A stretch of DNA of 64,000 bases from Curtobacterium sp. MCJR17_055 (GTDB taxonomy: Bacteria > Actinomycetota > Actinomycetes > Actinomycetales > Microbacteriaceae): contig NZ_QKLF01000005.1 of assembly GCF_003224335.1 (NCBI RefSeq), forward strand, positions 1 through 64,000, in the 5' to 3' direction. The notes under the pieces were generated by a model, which saw only the letters and a list, made by a program, of their open reading frames with translations, was not told the DNA's origin and made no database searches. A program made the translations under genes and the position numbers. Positions 53,658 to 64,000 of this stretch are shown here, piece by piece (within the stretch, counting starts at the first letter, position 1; the number at the start of each line of letters is the position of its first letter).

Positions 53658-54812
53658 CTACCGCTGGGCGAACGCCCCGGCGAGCCGGAGCGGTACGAGC
53701 AACTCGTCGTCGCTCATGGCGCCGTGCTGGCCGACCATCCGCCCCGGTTCGGTCCCGGCGCGGACGTCGCGGTCGTCGTTGAAGGCCCACGAGCCACGGG
53801 CGACGAGCAGGACGTCGCCGATGCGCGGGAGCACCTCGGACGCGACCACACCGAACCACCCGGCTGCCACCGCCTCGTCCCGGCTCGCCACGATCGCGCG
53901 CTTGCCGAGGGAGGCCCGGAAGGCCTCGACCAGGTCCGGCACGTCCGTCCCGGGGGCGACCGTCAGCTGTCGGCAGCGCGGGTCCCCGGCGACGCCGACG
54001 ACGTCCGTCAGCAGGTCCGGGTCGAGCGACACGTTCGCCTCCGGCGGCACGTCGAGCACGCCGTGGTCCGCCGTCACCAGGACACCCACGTCGGGTCCGA
54101 CGCGAGCCGCCAGCCGGGAGACCTCGGCGTCGACCAGCTCGAGCGCCGCCGTCCACCGGTCGGACTGCCAGCCGTGCTTGTGGCCGATCGAGTCGAGTTC
54201 GGGCACGTAGAGGTAGACGAGCTGCCGACCGGAGGCGGTGGCCTCGATCGCCGCGTCGACCCGGGCGGGGACGGTGTCCGCCGACACGAAGCGCGCGCCG
54301 CCGAGCACGTTGGCGGTCATCCCGGAGGACCGGTAGCGCCCCGGGGCGACCACGACGGGCTCGACGCCGAGTCCGTCCGCCACGGTGAACAGCGTCTCGG
54401 AACGGAGCCACCCGGCGGGGACCTCGTCGTCCCACCCGCTGAGCAGGTTCATCACGCGCTGCCGGTCGGGGTCCCAGCCGCTGTAGCCGACGACGCCGTG
54501 GGTCCCGGGCGGGCGGCCCGTGGTCAGGGTCGTCAGGGCCGCGGCGGTCGTCGTCGGGAACCCGCTCCGCAGACGCTTCTTCGTGGCCGTCAGGAAGCGT
54601 GCGTGGCCGGCCCGTGCGGCGAGGGCGTTCGCGCCGAGGCCGTCGACGAGCACGACGACCGCGGAACGGGCGGGGCGGAGGGGGATCCGGGCCTCCAGGC
54701 CGCGCGCCCGGAGCCAGTCGTCGTCGGCCGCGCCGAGTGCGACCAGGCAACTCGGCAGCACGTCGGCGAGGTTCGCGGTGTCGTCGGGGGCCGTCGGTAC
54801 GCTGGATGCCAC
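53658..54812 (-). CDS. Alkaline-phosphatase superfamily nucleotide pyrophosphatase/phosphodiesterase
   Basis: Metal-dependent phosphohydrolase of 384 residues. Metal/nucleophile motifs: VVVLVDGLGANAL (Asp), SGFPTTTAAALTTLTTG (catalytic Thr), LVYLYVPELDSIGHKHG (Asp and His) and VLVTADHGVLDVP (Asp-His). This is the type I phosphodiesterase/nucleotide pyrophosphatase pattern. No signal peptide seen. Substrate unknown. The GTG at 54812 is chosen, with GGGAG 9 bases upstream; it is divergent from parC with only 25 bases between starts, so their promoters overlap. Confidence 0.88.
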   Translation of the reverse strand: MASSVPTAPDDTANLADVLPSCLVALGAADDDWLRARGLEARIPLRPARSAVVVLVDGLGANALAARAGHARFLTATKKRLRSGFPTTTAAALTTLTTGRPPGTHGVVGYSGWDPDRQRVMNLLSGWDDEVPAGWLRSETLFTVADGLGVEPVVVAPGRYRSSGMTANVLGGARFVSADTVPARVDAAIEATASGRQLVYLYVPELDSIGHKHGWQSDRWTAALELVDAEVSRLAARVGPDVGVLVTADHGVLDVPPEANVSLDPDLLTDVVGVAGDPRCRQLTVAPGTDVPDLVEAFRASLGKRAIVASRDEAVAAGWFGVVASEVLPRIGDVLLVARGSWAFNDDRDVRAGTEPGRMVGQHGAMSDDELLVPLRLAGAFAQR

Positions 54813-54837
54813 CCCACCACTCTCCCAGAAAGGTGCC

Positions 54838-57324
<2,487 letters not shown>

Positions 57325-57372
57325 GCCTCACGCGCGCTGAGCGCACACGAGCGTCGCAGCAGGGCGCACGCC

Positions 57373-57422
57373 AGCGTGGCCGCACCGGGACGGACAGAGC
57401 GTGGCCGCACCGGGACGGACAG
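57373..57422 (+). repeat. Perfect tandem duplication of 25 bp
   Basis: The 25 bases at 57373-57397 are repeated exactly at 57398-57422 (unit begins AGCGTGGCCGCACC and ends GGACGGACAG). The second copy runs into the left arm of the parC/parE terminator. Noncoding; recent duplication by slippage is likely. Confidence 0.9.
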
Positions 57423-57459
57423 GAGGCGCGGGGCCGGGCCGCCCCGCGCCTCCTGTCCG
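57416..57459. terminator. 19-bp-arm terminator between parC and parE
   Basis: Perfect arms 57416-57434 and 57441-57459 with a CGGGCC loop; the core CAGGAGGCGCGG is a variant of the ACGGGAGGC family. It serves the convergent parC and parE genes. Confidence 0.9.
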
Positions 57460-57470
57460 GCAGGGCGCCG

Positions 57471-59687
57471 TCAGGCGTCGATGCGCTCGCGGTCCAGACC
57501 CTCACCGGCGAGGATGAACTCCTTGCGCGGGGCCACGTCGTTCCCCATGAGCAGCTCGAACACCTTGGCCGCCGACTCGGCGTCCGACACGTTGACGCGT
57601 CGCAGCGTGCGGTGCGCACGGTCCATCGTGGTCTCGGCCAGCTGGTCGGCGTCCATCTCGCCCAGGCCCTTGTAGCGCTGGATCGGCTCGAGGTACTTCT
57701 TGTTCGAGCGCTCGAGCTTCTTGAGGAGCGTCGTCAGCTCCTGCTCGGAGTAGGTGTACAGCGTGTCGTTCGGCTTGCCGCGGTTGACCACGACGACCCG
57801 GTGCAACGGCGGCACGGCGGCGAACACCCGGCCCTGCTCGATCATCGGGCGCATGTACCGGAAGAAGAGCGTCAGCAGCAGCGTCCGGATGTGGGCACCG
57901 TCGACGTCGGCGTCGGACATGATGATGATCTTGCCGTAGCGGGCCTGGTCGAGCTCGAACGTGCGTCCGGACCCGGCGCCGATGACCTGGATGATCGACG
58001 CGCACTCGGCGTTGGAGAGCATGTCCGAAACAGACGCCTTCTGCACGTTGAGGATCTTCCCGCGGATGGGCAGGAGCGCCTGGTACTCGCTGTTGCGGGC
58101 GAGCTTCGCGGTGCCGAGTGCCGAGTCGCCCTCGACGATGAACAGCTCGGTCCCGTCGACGTCGTTCGAGCGGCAGTCGGCGAGCTTCGTCGGGAGCGAC
58201 GAGTTCTCGAGCGCGTTCTTGCGCCGCTGCGTCTCCTTGTGCGCCCGGGCGGAGATGCGCGTCTTCATCTCGGCGACGACCTTCTCGAGCACGACCGCGG
58301 CCTGCGCCTTCTCGGTGCGCTGCGTCGAGGTGAGGATCTCCGTCATGCGCTTGGCCACCACGGAGTCGACGATCCGGCGGACGGCCGGCGTGCCGAGGAT
58401 CTCCTTCGTCTGGCCCTCGAACTGCGGCTCGGGCAGCCGGACGGTCAGCACCGCGGTGAGGCCCGCGAGCACGTCGTCCTTCTCGAGCTTGTCCTGCCCG
58501 ACCTTGAGCTTGCGCGCGTTCGCCTCGACCTGGGCACGGACGGCCTTGACCAGACCGGACTCGAACCCGGCCTGGTGCGTGCCGCCCTTCGGGGTGGCGA
58601 TGATGTTCACGAAGCTCCGGAACACCGTCTCGTACCCGTCGCCCCACCGCAGGGCGACGTCGACCTCGCACGTGCGCTCGACCTCGGTGGACACCATGTG
58701 GCCCTTGTCGTCGAGCATCGGCACGGTCTCCTTGAACGTGCCGGAGCCCTGGATGCGCCAGACGTCGGTCTTCGCCCCGTCGACGGCGAGGTGCTCGACG
58801 AACTCGCCGATCCCGCCCTCGTAGCGGAAGCGCTCGACGACCGGCCCCTGCTCGACCGCCAGGGCCGGCGCGGTGTCGGTCGCGGGCCCGTCCGTCCCGG
58901 TCCCGTCGGTGGCGTCGGCCGTCGTCCCGGACGCCCCGGCGCCGGCAGTCGACACCGCCAGGGCCGCACGCTGGGCGGCCGCCGCGATCGACGCCGGGCG
59001 AGCGTCGGTGATGGTGAGCCCGAGTCCCGGCACGAGGAACGCGGTCTGCCGCGCGCGGTTGACGAGGTCCCCGGTGCTGAAGGCCGCGTCCTTCGTGAAG
59101 ATCTGTCGGTCTGCCCAGTAGCGCACCCGCGTCCCGGTCACGCCCTTCTTCACCTTGCCGACCACCCGCAGTTCGCTCCCCGAGGTGAAGGGTGCGAACG
59201 GGGCGTCCGGCCCGATGCCCCGGGAGTCGTCGAACACGCCCGGCTCGCCCCGGTGGAACGACATGGCGTACGTCTTGCCGCCGCGGTCCACCTGCACGTC
59301 GAGTCGTTCGGACAGCGCGTTGACGACCGAGGCGCCGACGCCGTGGAGGCCGCCCGAGGCCGCGTACGACCCAGAGCCGAACTTGCCGCCGGCGTGCAGC
59401 TTCGTGAACACGACCTCGACCCCGGTCAGCCCCGTCTTCGGCTCGACGTCCACCGGGATGCCGCGCGCGACGTCGGACACCTCGACCGACCCGTCGGCGT
59501 GCAGGGTCACCCCGATCTCGTCCCCGTGTCCGGCCAGGGCCTCGTCCACGGAGTTGTCGATGACCTCCCACAGGCAGTGCATGAGCCCACGGGAGTCCGT
59601 CGAGCCGATGTACATGCCGGGACGCTTCCGGACCGCCTCGAGTCCTTCGAGGACGGAGAGATGCCGTGCGGAGTAGTCGGAGCTCAC
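57471..59687 (-). CDS. parE: DNA topoisomerase IV subunit B (type IIA ATPase, ParE/GyrB-like)
   Basis: ATPase subunit partnering the parC product, 738 residues. GHKL ATPase motifs: EVIDNSVDEALAGHG, and SGGLHGVGASVVNALS. The Toprim domain has LFIVEGDSALGTAKLARN and IIMSDADVDGAHIRTLLL, and the carboxyl end GLGEMDADQLAETTMD. A low-complexity Ala/Thr/Gly/Asp insertion of about 50 residues (231-280) interrupts the transducer domain. GTG start at 59687 has no ribosome site; TACCCT 7 bases upstream suggests a leaderless transcript. Confidence 0.93.
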   Translation of the reverse strand: MSSDYSARHLSVLEGLEAVRKRPGMYIGSTDSRGLMHCLWEVIDNSVDEALAGHGDEIGVTLHADGSVEVSDVARGIPVDVEPKTGLTGVEVVFTKLHAGGKFGSGSYAASGGLHGVGASVVNALSERLDVQVDRGGKTYAMSFHRGEPGVFDDSRGIGPDAPFAPFTSGSELRVVGKVKKGVTGTRVRYWADRQIFTKDAAFSTGDLVNRARQTAFLVPGLGLTITDARPASIAAAAQRAALAVSTAGAGASGTTADATDGTGTDGPATDTAPALAVEQGPVVERFRYEGGIGEFVEHLAVDGAKTDVWRIQGSGTFKETVPMLDDKGHMVSTEVERTCEVDVALRWGDGYETVFRSFVNIIATPKGGTHQAGFESGLVKAVRAQVEANARKLKVGQDKLEKDDVLAGLTAVLTVRLPEPQFEGQTKEILGTPAVRRIVDSVVAKRMTEILTSTQRTEKAQAAVVLEKVVAEMKTRISARAHKETQRRKNALENSSLPTKLADCRSNDVDGTELFIVEGDSALGTAKLARNSEYQALLPIRGKILNVQKASVSDMLSNAECASIIQVIGAGSGRTFELDQARYGKIIIMSDADVDGAHIRTLLLTLFFRYMRPMIEQGRVFAAVPPLHRVVVVNRGKPNDTLYTYSEQELTTLLKKLERSNKKYLEPIQRYKGLGEMDADQLAETTMDRAHRTLRRVNVSDAESAAKVFELLMGNDVAPRKEFILAGEGLDRERIDA

Positions 59688-59865
59688 GTGATCAGGGTAC
59701 CGAGCCGCACCGACACCAGCGGGCCGCACGAGCGGTGTGCCTCGGCGAGGGGACAAGCGCTCCGCGCTCAGCGAACGAGCCGGTCAGGATGCACGGCATC
59801 CAGGCGGGACGTGTTGGAATGGGTGCATTCACCGCACCGTACTGCGATCCGTGAGGAGCACAGCA

Positions 59866-60093
59866 ATGACCCAGACCGTGCAGGACCTCTCCGTCGACGA
59901 ACTCAACGACAACCACCAGCTCACCGCGGCCGACCGCTGCGACAGCTGCGGTGCGCAGGCGTACATCCGCGCCACCATGGCCAGTGGTGAACTCCTGTTC
60001 TGCGCCCACCACGGCGCCGAGTTCAAGGACAAGCTGGCAGCCACCGCCCTCGAGTGGCACGACGAGTCTTCGCGACTCCACGAGTCCAAGTAG
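59866..60093 (+). CDS. DUF7455 zinc-ribbon protein
   Basis: 75-residue actinobacterial protein with two pairs of zinc ligands: CDSCGAQAYIRA and LFCAHHG. Function unknown; commonly found near sigA and topoisomerase genes in actinobacteria. The ATG follows GAGGAG by 7 bases. Too short for wider inference. Confidence 0.88.
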   Translation: MTQTVQDLSVDELNDNHQLTAADRCDSCGAQAYIRATMASGELLFCAHHGAEFKDKLAATALEWHDESSRLHESK

Positions 60094-60106
60094 GCGGCAC
60101 CGCCGC

Positions 60107-60163
60107 GACGCACCGGAGGCCCGGTGCCGGTCCACGAGACCGGCACCGGGCCTCCGGTGCGTC
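60107..60163. terminator. 25-bp-arm terminator
   Basis: Perfect arms 60107-60131 and 60139-60163 with a CCACGAG loop, between the convergent DUF7455 and gatD-like genes. Confidence 0.9.
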
Positions 60164-60195
60164 GTCCGGTCGTCGGGCGCTGCCCGACGGCGGGA

Positions 60196-60969
60196 TCAGG
60201 TGATGCGCTTGAACGCCTTGTCGACGTAGCGGTCGACCGTGGCGCGAGCTTCGCGCGCGTACCGGTCGATCGTCGCGGTGCGCTCGGCGTCGGGTGCGTA
60301 CGTCCGTCCGAGGCGGGCGGTCGCCGCGGCGAGGACCGCATCCGTGAGCTGCGGGTTGAGCGGCAGGATCGGCCCCTGGGTGTGGGTGCCGAACGACGTG
60401 CCGGCGATCGCGCCCTCGACCGGTGCACCGGCCTGGTTGCCGCCACCGGACACGACGTCCGCGAACGGTTCGACGCCGTCGGCCAGCTCGATGCGCGCGG
60501 CGTGGTCCTCGAAGCCCGCGAGGCGCGTGGAGGCGCCGGGGAGCAGCGGGTACCGGGTCTCGAGCACGAAGTAGTTGACCCGGCGCTCGGCACCGCGGAC
60601 GGCGCGGGCGTCGAACACCCCGAACCCGTCGACCGGGGCGCCCTCGGTCGGCACGACCTGGTTCGTCGCGAGGTCGAACCCGCCGCCGACCGCGACGACC
60701 GGCACACCGGCGGCGGCGAAGTCGCGCAGCGGCGCACCGACGCGGGCGACGTCGGTACCGAGCGACCGCATCGCGCTGAGCGGTCCGTTGCCGACCAGCA
60801 CGACGTCCGCGGACGCGGGGAGCGTGTCGCCCGGGGCGTACTCCACGACCTCGATGTCGATGTCGGCCGCAGCGGCGCGACGGACGAGGGCCGCGACGTT
60901 GCCGCGGTCCCCGGAGACCCCCATCTGGCGCGGGTACACGTGCAGGATGGTCAGGCGATCGGCCGTCAT
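60196..60969 (-). CDS. gatD: GatD-like class I amidotransferase lacking catalytic residues
   Basis: Homologue of GatD, the glutaminase that feeds ammonia to MurT for amidation of D-Glu in lipid II; 257 residues. Family features are clear: LTILHVYPRQMGVSGDRGNV, a VLVGNGP loop, EGAPVDGFGVFDARAV, and the GPILPLNPQLTDAVL end. The nucleophile elbow, ICGGYQ in S. aureus GatD, reads VGGGFD here (Gly95 for Cys94). The histidine motif GTYLHGP reads GTHTQGP (Gln198 for His189). The whole protein contains no cysteine, so it cannot be a conventional glutaminase. ATGA overlap with the murT-like gene shows the pair is still co-translated. Confidence 0.85.
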   Translation of the reverse strand: MTADRLTILHVYPRQMGVSGDRGNVAALVRRAAAADIDIEVVEYAPGDTLPASADVVLVGNGPLSAMRSLGTDVARVGAPLRDFAAAGVPVVAVGGGFDLATNQVVPTEGAPVDGFGVFDARAVRGAERRVNYFVLETRYPLLPGASTRLAGFEDHAARIELADGVEPFADVVSGGGNQAGAPVEGAIAGTSFGTHTQGPILPLNPQLTDAVLAAATARLGRTYAPDAERTATIDRYAREARATVDRYVDKAFKRIT

Positions 60970-62228
60970 GCGGTCTTCTCCAGGTCCGGGTGGCCGAGGG
61001 CCTTCCGGGCGATCATCATGATCTCGTAGTTGACGATGAAGTTCTTCGTGCCGGTCGTCGTCGCCCCGAGGCCCTGCATGTGCCGGATCGCGGACTCGAC
61101 GTCGGGTTCGACGCGGCCGATGCGGACGCCGGCGTGCTCGAGGGCGATCGCGATCTGCCAGGCCTTGTCACCCGACACGACGTCCACGTGGTCGAGCTTC
61201 GAGAAGTCGATGTCGTAGATCCACGAGATGTCCGGGGTGCCCTCGTCGATCGCCATGAGCACCTGTTCCGGGTGCGCGGGCAGCGCGTCCAGGTTCAGCT
61301 GCAGACTCGCGGCGTTCTTGAACATCGTGAACTCAGCGGACTCGCCCGCGATCGGCAGACGCTCACCACGTCCGTACGCCGGCTTCATCCGCTGGAACGC
61401 CTTCGTCACGGCGTCGGCACGGAACTGGGCGCCGAGCGCGGCACTCGCGGTCGCGGTCGCCGCCGCGGCGTCGACGGCGTAGTGCAGGCCGCGAGCCGGC
61501 AGGCGCACCGGCACCTCGTCGCCGTCGAAGGCGATGGTCGCGCCGTCGCCGGTGAACACGACGACCTCGGCGTCGGCCGTCGTCTGGGCACGGTCCGTCC
61601 CGGCGACGAAGTCGTCGGCGTTCTGCAGGCCGTTCGGCGCAGCGGCCACGACCTCGGAGCTCGCACCGAAGCGGAGCACGCGCTGACCATCGACGGGCGT
61701 GTAGGCGTCCAGGAACTGGTCGTCGTGGTTCGTGATGACGTTCGCGGACGACAGCGCCGCGGTGTCGAGCATCATCGTGGCGACGCGCTCGGTCTCGAAG
61801 AACCGGTAGAGCTGGTCGACCTGGACGTTGAGCATCGTCACCGTCGACGGCGACAGGATGCCCGCCAGTTCGACGGCGAAGGCCTCGTCCACCTCGAGGA
61901 TGCCGATGTCCGCCTTGAGCTTGCCGGTCAGCGACACCTCGGACAGGAGCGCGGACGCGATCCCCTGCGGCAGGTTCGCCCCGGACGGGTTCGTGAAGAC
62001 CCGGAGCCCGTGCGCACGCACGATCTCCGAGATCATGTGCGTCGTCGTCGACTTGCCGTTCGACCCGAGGACGAACACGACGCCGTTCGGGAACTGCCGG
62101 GTGACGTGCTGCAGGAAGTCCGGCACGAGCTTGAGGACGACGTAGCCCGGGTAGGCGGATCCGCCGCCCCGCGCACGAGCGAGGGCACGGAGGATCCGCC
62201 CGACCAGGATCGGGATCGCGAAACGCAC
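60966..62228 (-). CDS. murT: MurT-like Mur ligase without zinc ribbon
   Basis: Mur-ligase-fold ATPase of 420 residues, orthologous by context and sequence to MurT, which activates the D-Glu alpha-carboxyl of lipid II. P-loop GSNGKST (55-61), NPSGANLPQGI (80-90), a GRGE motif at 286-289, and the MurT carboxyl-domain DISWIYDIDF (333-342). It has no cysteine at all, so the four-cysteine zinc ribbon of canonical MurT is missing, and the usual FRDQLDR-like motif reads VDQLYRF. Starts at GTG 62228, 7 bases after the sigA stop and so probably co-transcribed with sigA. Confidence 0.85.
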   Translation of the reverse strand: MRFAIPILVGRILRALARARGGGSAYPGYVVLKLVPDFLQHVTRQFPNGVVFVLGSNGKSTTTHMISEIVRAHGLRVFTNPSGANLPQGIASALLSEVSLTGKLKADIGILEVDEAFAVELAGILSPSTVTMLNVQVDQLYRFFETERVATMMLDTAALSSANVITNHDDQFLDAYTPVDGQRVLRFGASSEVVAAAPNGLQNADDFVAGTDRAQTTADAEVVVFTGDGATIAFDGDEVPVRLPARGLHYAVDAAAATATASAALGAQFRADAVTKAFQRMKPAYGRGERLPIAGESAEFTMFKNAASLQLNLDALPAHPEQVLMAIDEGTPDISWIYDIDFSKLDHVDVVSGDKAWQIAIALEHAGVRIGRVEPDVESAIRHMQGLGATTTGTKNFIVNYEIMMIARKALGHPDLEKTA

Positions 62229-62235
62229 GGGCGGC

Positions 62236-63552
<1,317 letters not shown>

Positions 63553-63640
63553 GCGATCACCTTCCTCGTCGTGCCACGTTCCTGGGGTCGTGGCCTTCCC
63601 TCGCCGCCCAGGGCCACCGCCGCGGTCCCCCACGTCGTCT

Positions 63641-63678
63641 GGTCCTACCGTTCCGGGCAGCACTAGGACCCATGTCAA
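63641..63678 (-). promoter_or_regulatory. sigA upstream inverted repeat and -35-like TTGACA
   Basis: Read leftward, a consensus TTGACA (63678-63673) is followed by an inverted repeat GGTCCTA (63670-63664) and TAGGACC (63647-63641), 16 bases apart. This lies about 90-125 bases before the sigA start. It is a plausible promoter with an operator-like repeat; no good -10 at 17 bases was seen. Confidence 0.35.
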
Positions 63679-63723
63679 GTCCCCCGACGTCGGACGCGGG
63701 GAACCCGAAAGGGTCCGTGGTCA

Positions 63724-63999
63724 TTATTGCACGCGCCGTTTCCGCAGGCGTGCAACGAGTGCAACCCACAGCGGTCCCACCCGTATTCCGTCCTCGGCGT
63801 GCAGACGGGCGCGGGTCCGGCGACGGGCGGACAGGAGCATCACGACGCCGAACCCGACGACGACGTACTGCACCGTCATCGCGACGCGGAAGTTCTGCCA
63901 CGCGAACGTGTCGGTGCCGGAGGCCGAGGCGAGGACGTCGAGCAGCGTCCCGATGGCGAACATCATCACGAAGGCCGCCAGGAACCCGCCGACGTTCAC
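63724..63999 (-). CDS. Small membrane protein (possibly truncated by window edge)
   Basis: At least 91 residues with two hydrophobic helices (GGFLAAFVMMFAIGTLLDVL; MTVQYVVVGFGVVMLLSARR) and a basic carboxyl end LRKRRVQ. A GTG at 63999 could be the start, but the gene may continue beyond base 64000. It lies upstream of sigA on the same strand. No family recognised. Confidence 0.6.
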   Translation of the reverse strand: MNVGGFLAAFVMMFAIGTLLDVLASASGTDTFAWQNFRVAMTVQYVVVGFGVVMLLSARRRTRARLHAEDGIRVGPLWVALVARLRKRRVQ

Positions 64000-64000
64000 G

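Noticed and set aside
57612..59990. Long open frame antisense to parE
   Set aside because: Same composition artefact; parE has all ATPase and Toprim motifs, and the antisense frame runs across two other genes and the intergenic space.

Overview
The window is very GC-rich, densely packed actinobacterial DNA. Dozens of 4-base start/stop overlaps, many GTG and a few TTG starts, and actinobacterial marker families (SepH, DUF3000 next to RNase D, DUF3093, DUF3159, DUF3710, DUF4193, DUF7455, an alanine/lysine-rich SigA amino terminus) point to Microbacteriaceae. The flagellar gene set and overall layout look like Curtobacterium or a close relative (inference from gene content only). Bases 1-19 are the Tn5/Nextera mosaic end, so the window starts at an assembly contig end with untrimmed adapter.

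Layout. 20-5791: an efflux/redox island with a truncated 14-TM MFS pump, an MmyB-like XRE regulator, a zinc alcohol dehydrogenase, a cupin, a CMD-family protein and a 12-TM MFS pump. 5808-5841: strong hairpin. 5872-24189: flagellar locus. The minus strand carries flgB-flgC-fliE-fliF-fliG-fliH-fliI-fliJ-(NlpC/P60)-fliK-flgD-flgE, fliD-fliS-(fliT-like), fliC and the fliA sigma gene. The divergent plus-strand operon is flgN-flgK-flgL-fliW. Motor, switch (fliM/fliN) and export-gate genes (fliPQR, flhAB) and csrA are absent from the window. 24249-32123: housekeeping and metabolic genes, including fabH, an aldo-keto reductase, amtB with a GlnR-type operator, zapE, and a sulfurtransferase-SufE pair. 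32176-37169: a polymorphic-toxin/immunity island, partly of lower GC, with a frameshifted EndoU toxin remnant, a MafI-type immunity gene, a truncated immunity paralogue and a translationally coupled row of immunity-like and DUF6188 genes. 37264-46118: hydrolase, DUF3000, rnd, a beta-oxidation pair (thiolase and FadB-like) and dxs. 46247-53561: acnA, DUF3159, DUF3710, dut, DUF3093, DUF4193, sepH. 53658-60093: a phosphodiesterase-like gene, topoisomerase IV parC and parE (convergent) and DUF7455. 60196-63552: gatD-like, murT-like and sigA. The window ends inside or at the edge of a small membrane-protein gene.

How the parts work together. The flagellar transcription units share GCCGATAG-like -10 elements suited to the FliA sigma factor encoded here. 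The flagellin and sigma leaders share a small GGA-loop hairpin that looks like a CsrA site, and the CsrA antagonist FliW is encoded in the locus. Gene ends across the window are closed by strong GC-rich hairpins, several built on the same ACGGGAGGC core.

The most unusual feature is the MurT/GatD pair at 60196-62228. Both proteins contain no cysteine at all. GatD has Gly and Gln where the glutaminase nucleophile and histidine should be, and MurT has no zinc-ribbon cysteines. Microbacteriaceae make group-B peptidoglycan, cross-linked through the D-Glu alpha-carboxyl, so the pair may have been repurposed from amidating that carboxyl to attaching a bridge amino acid.
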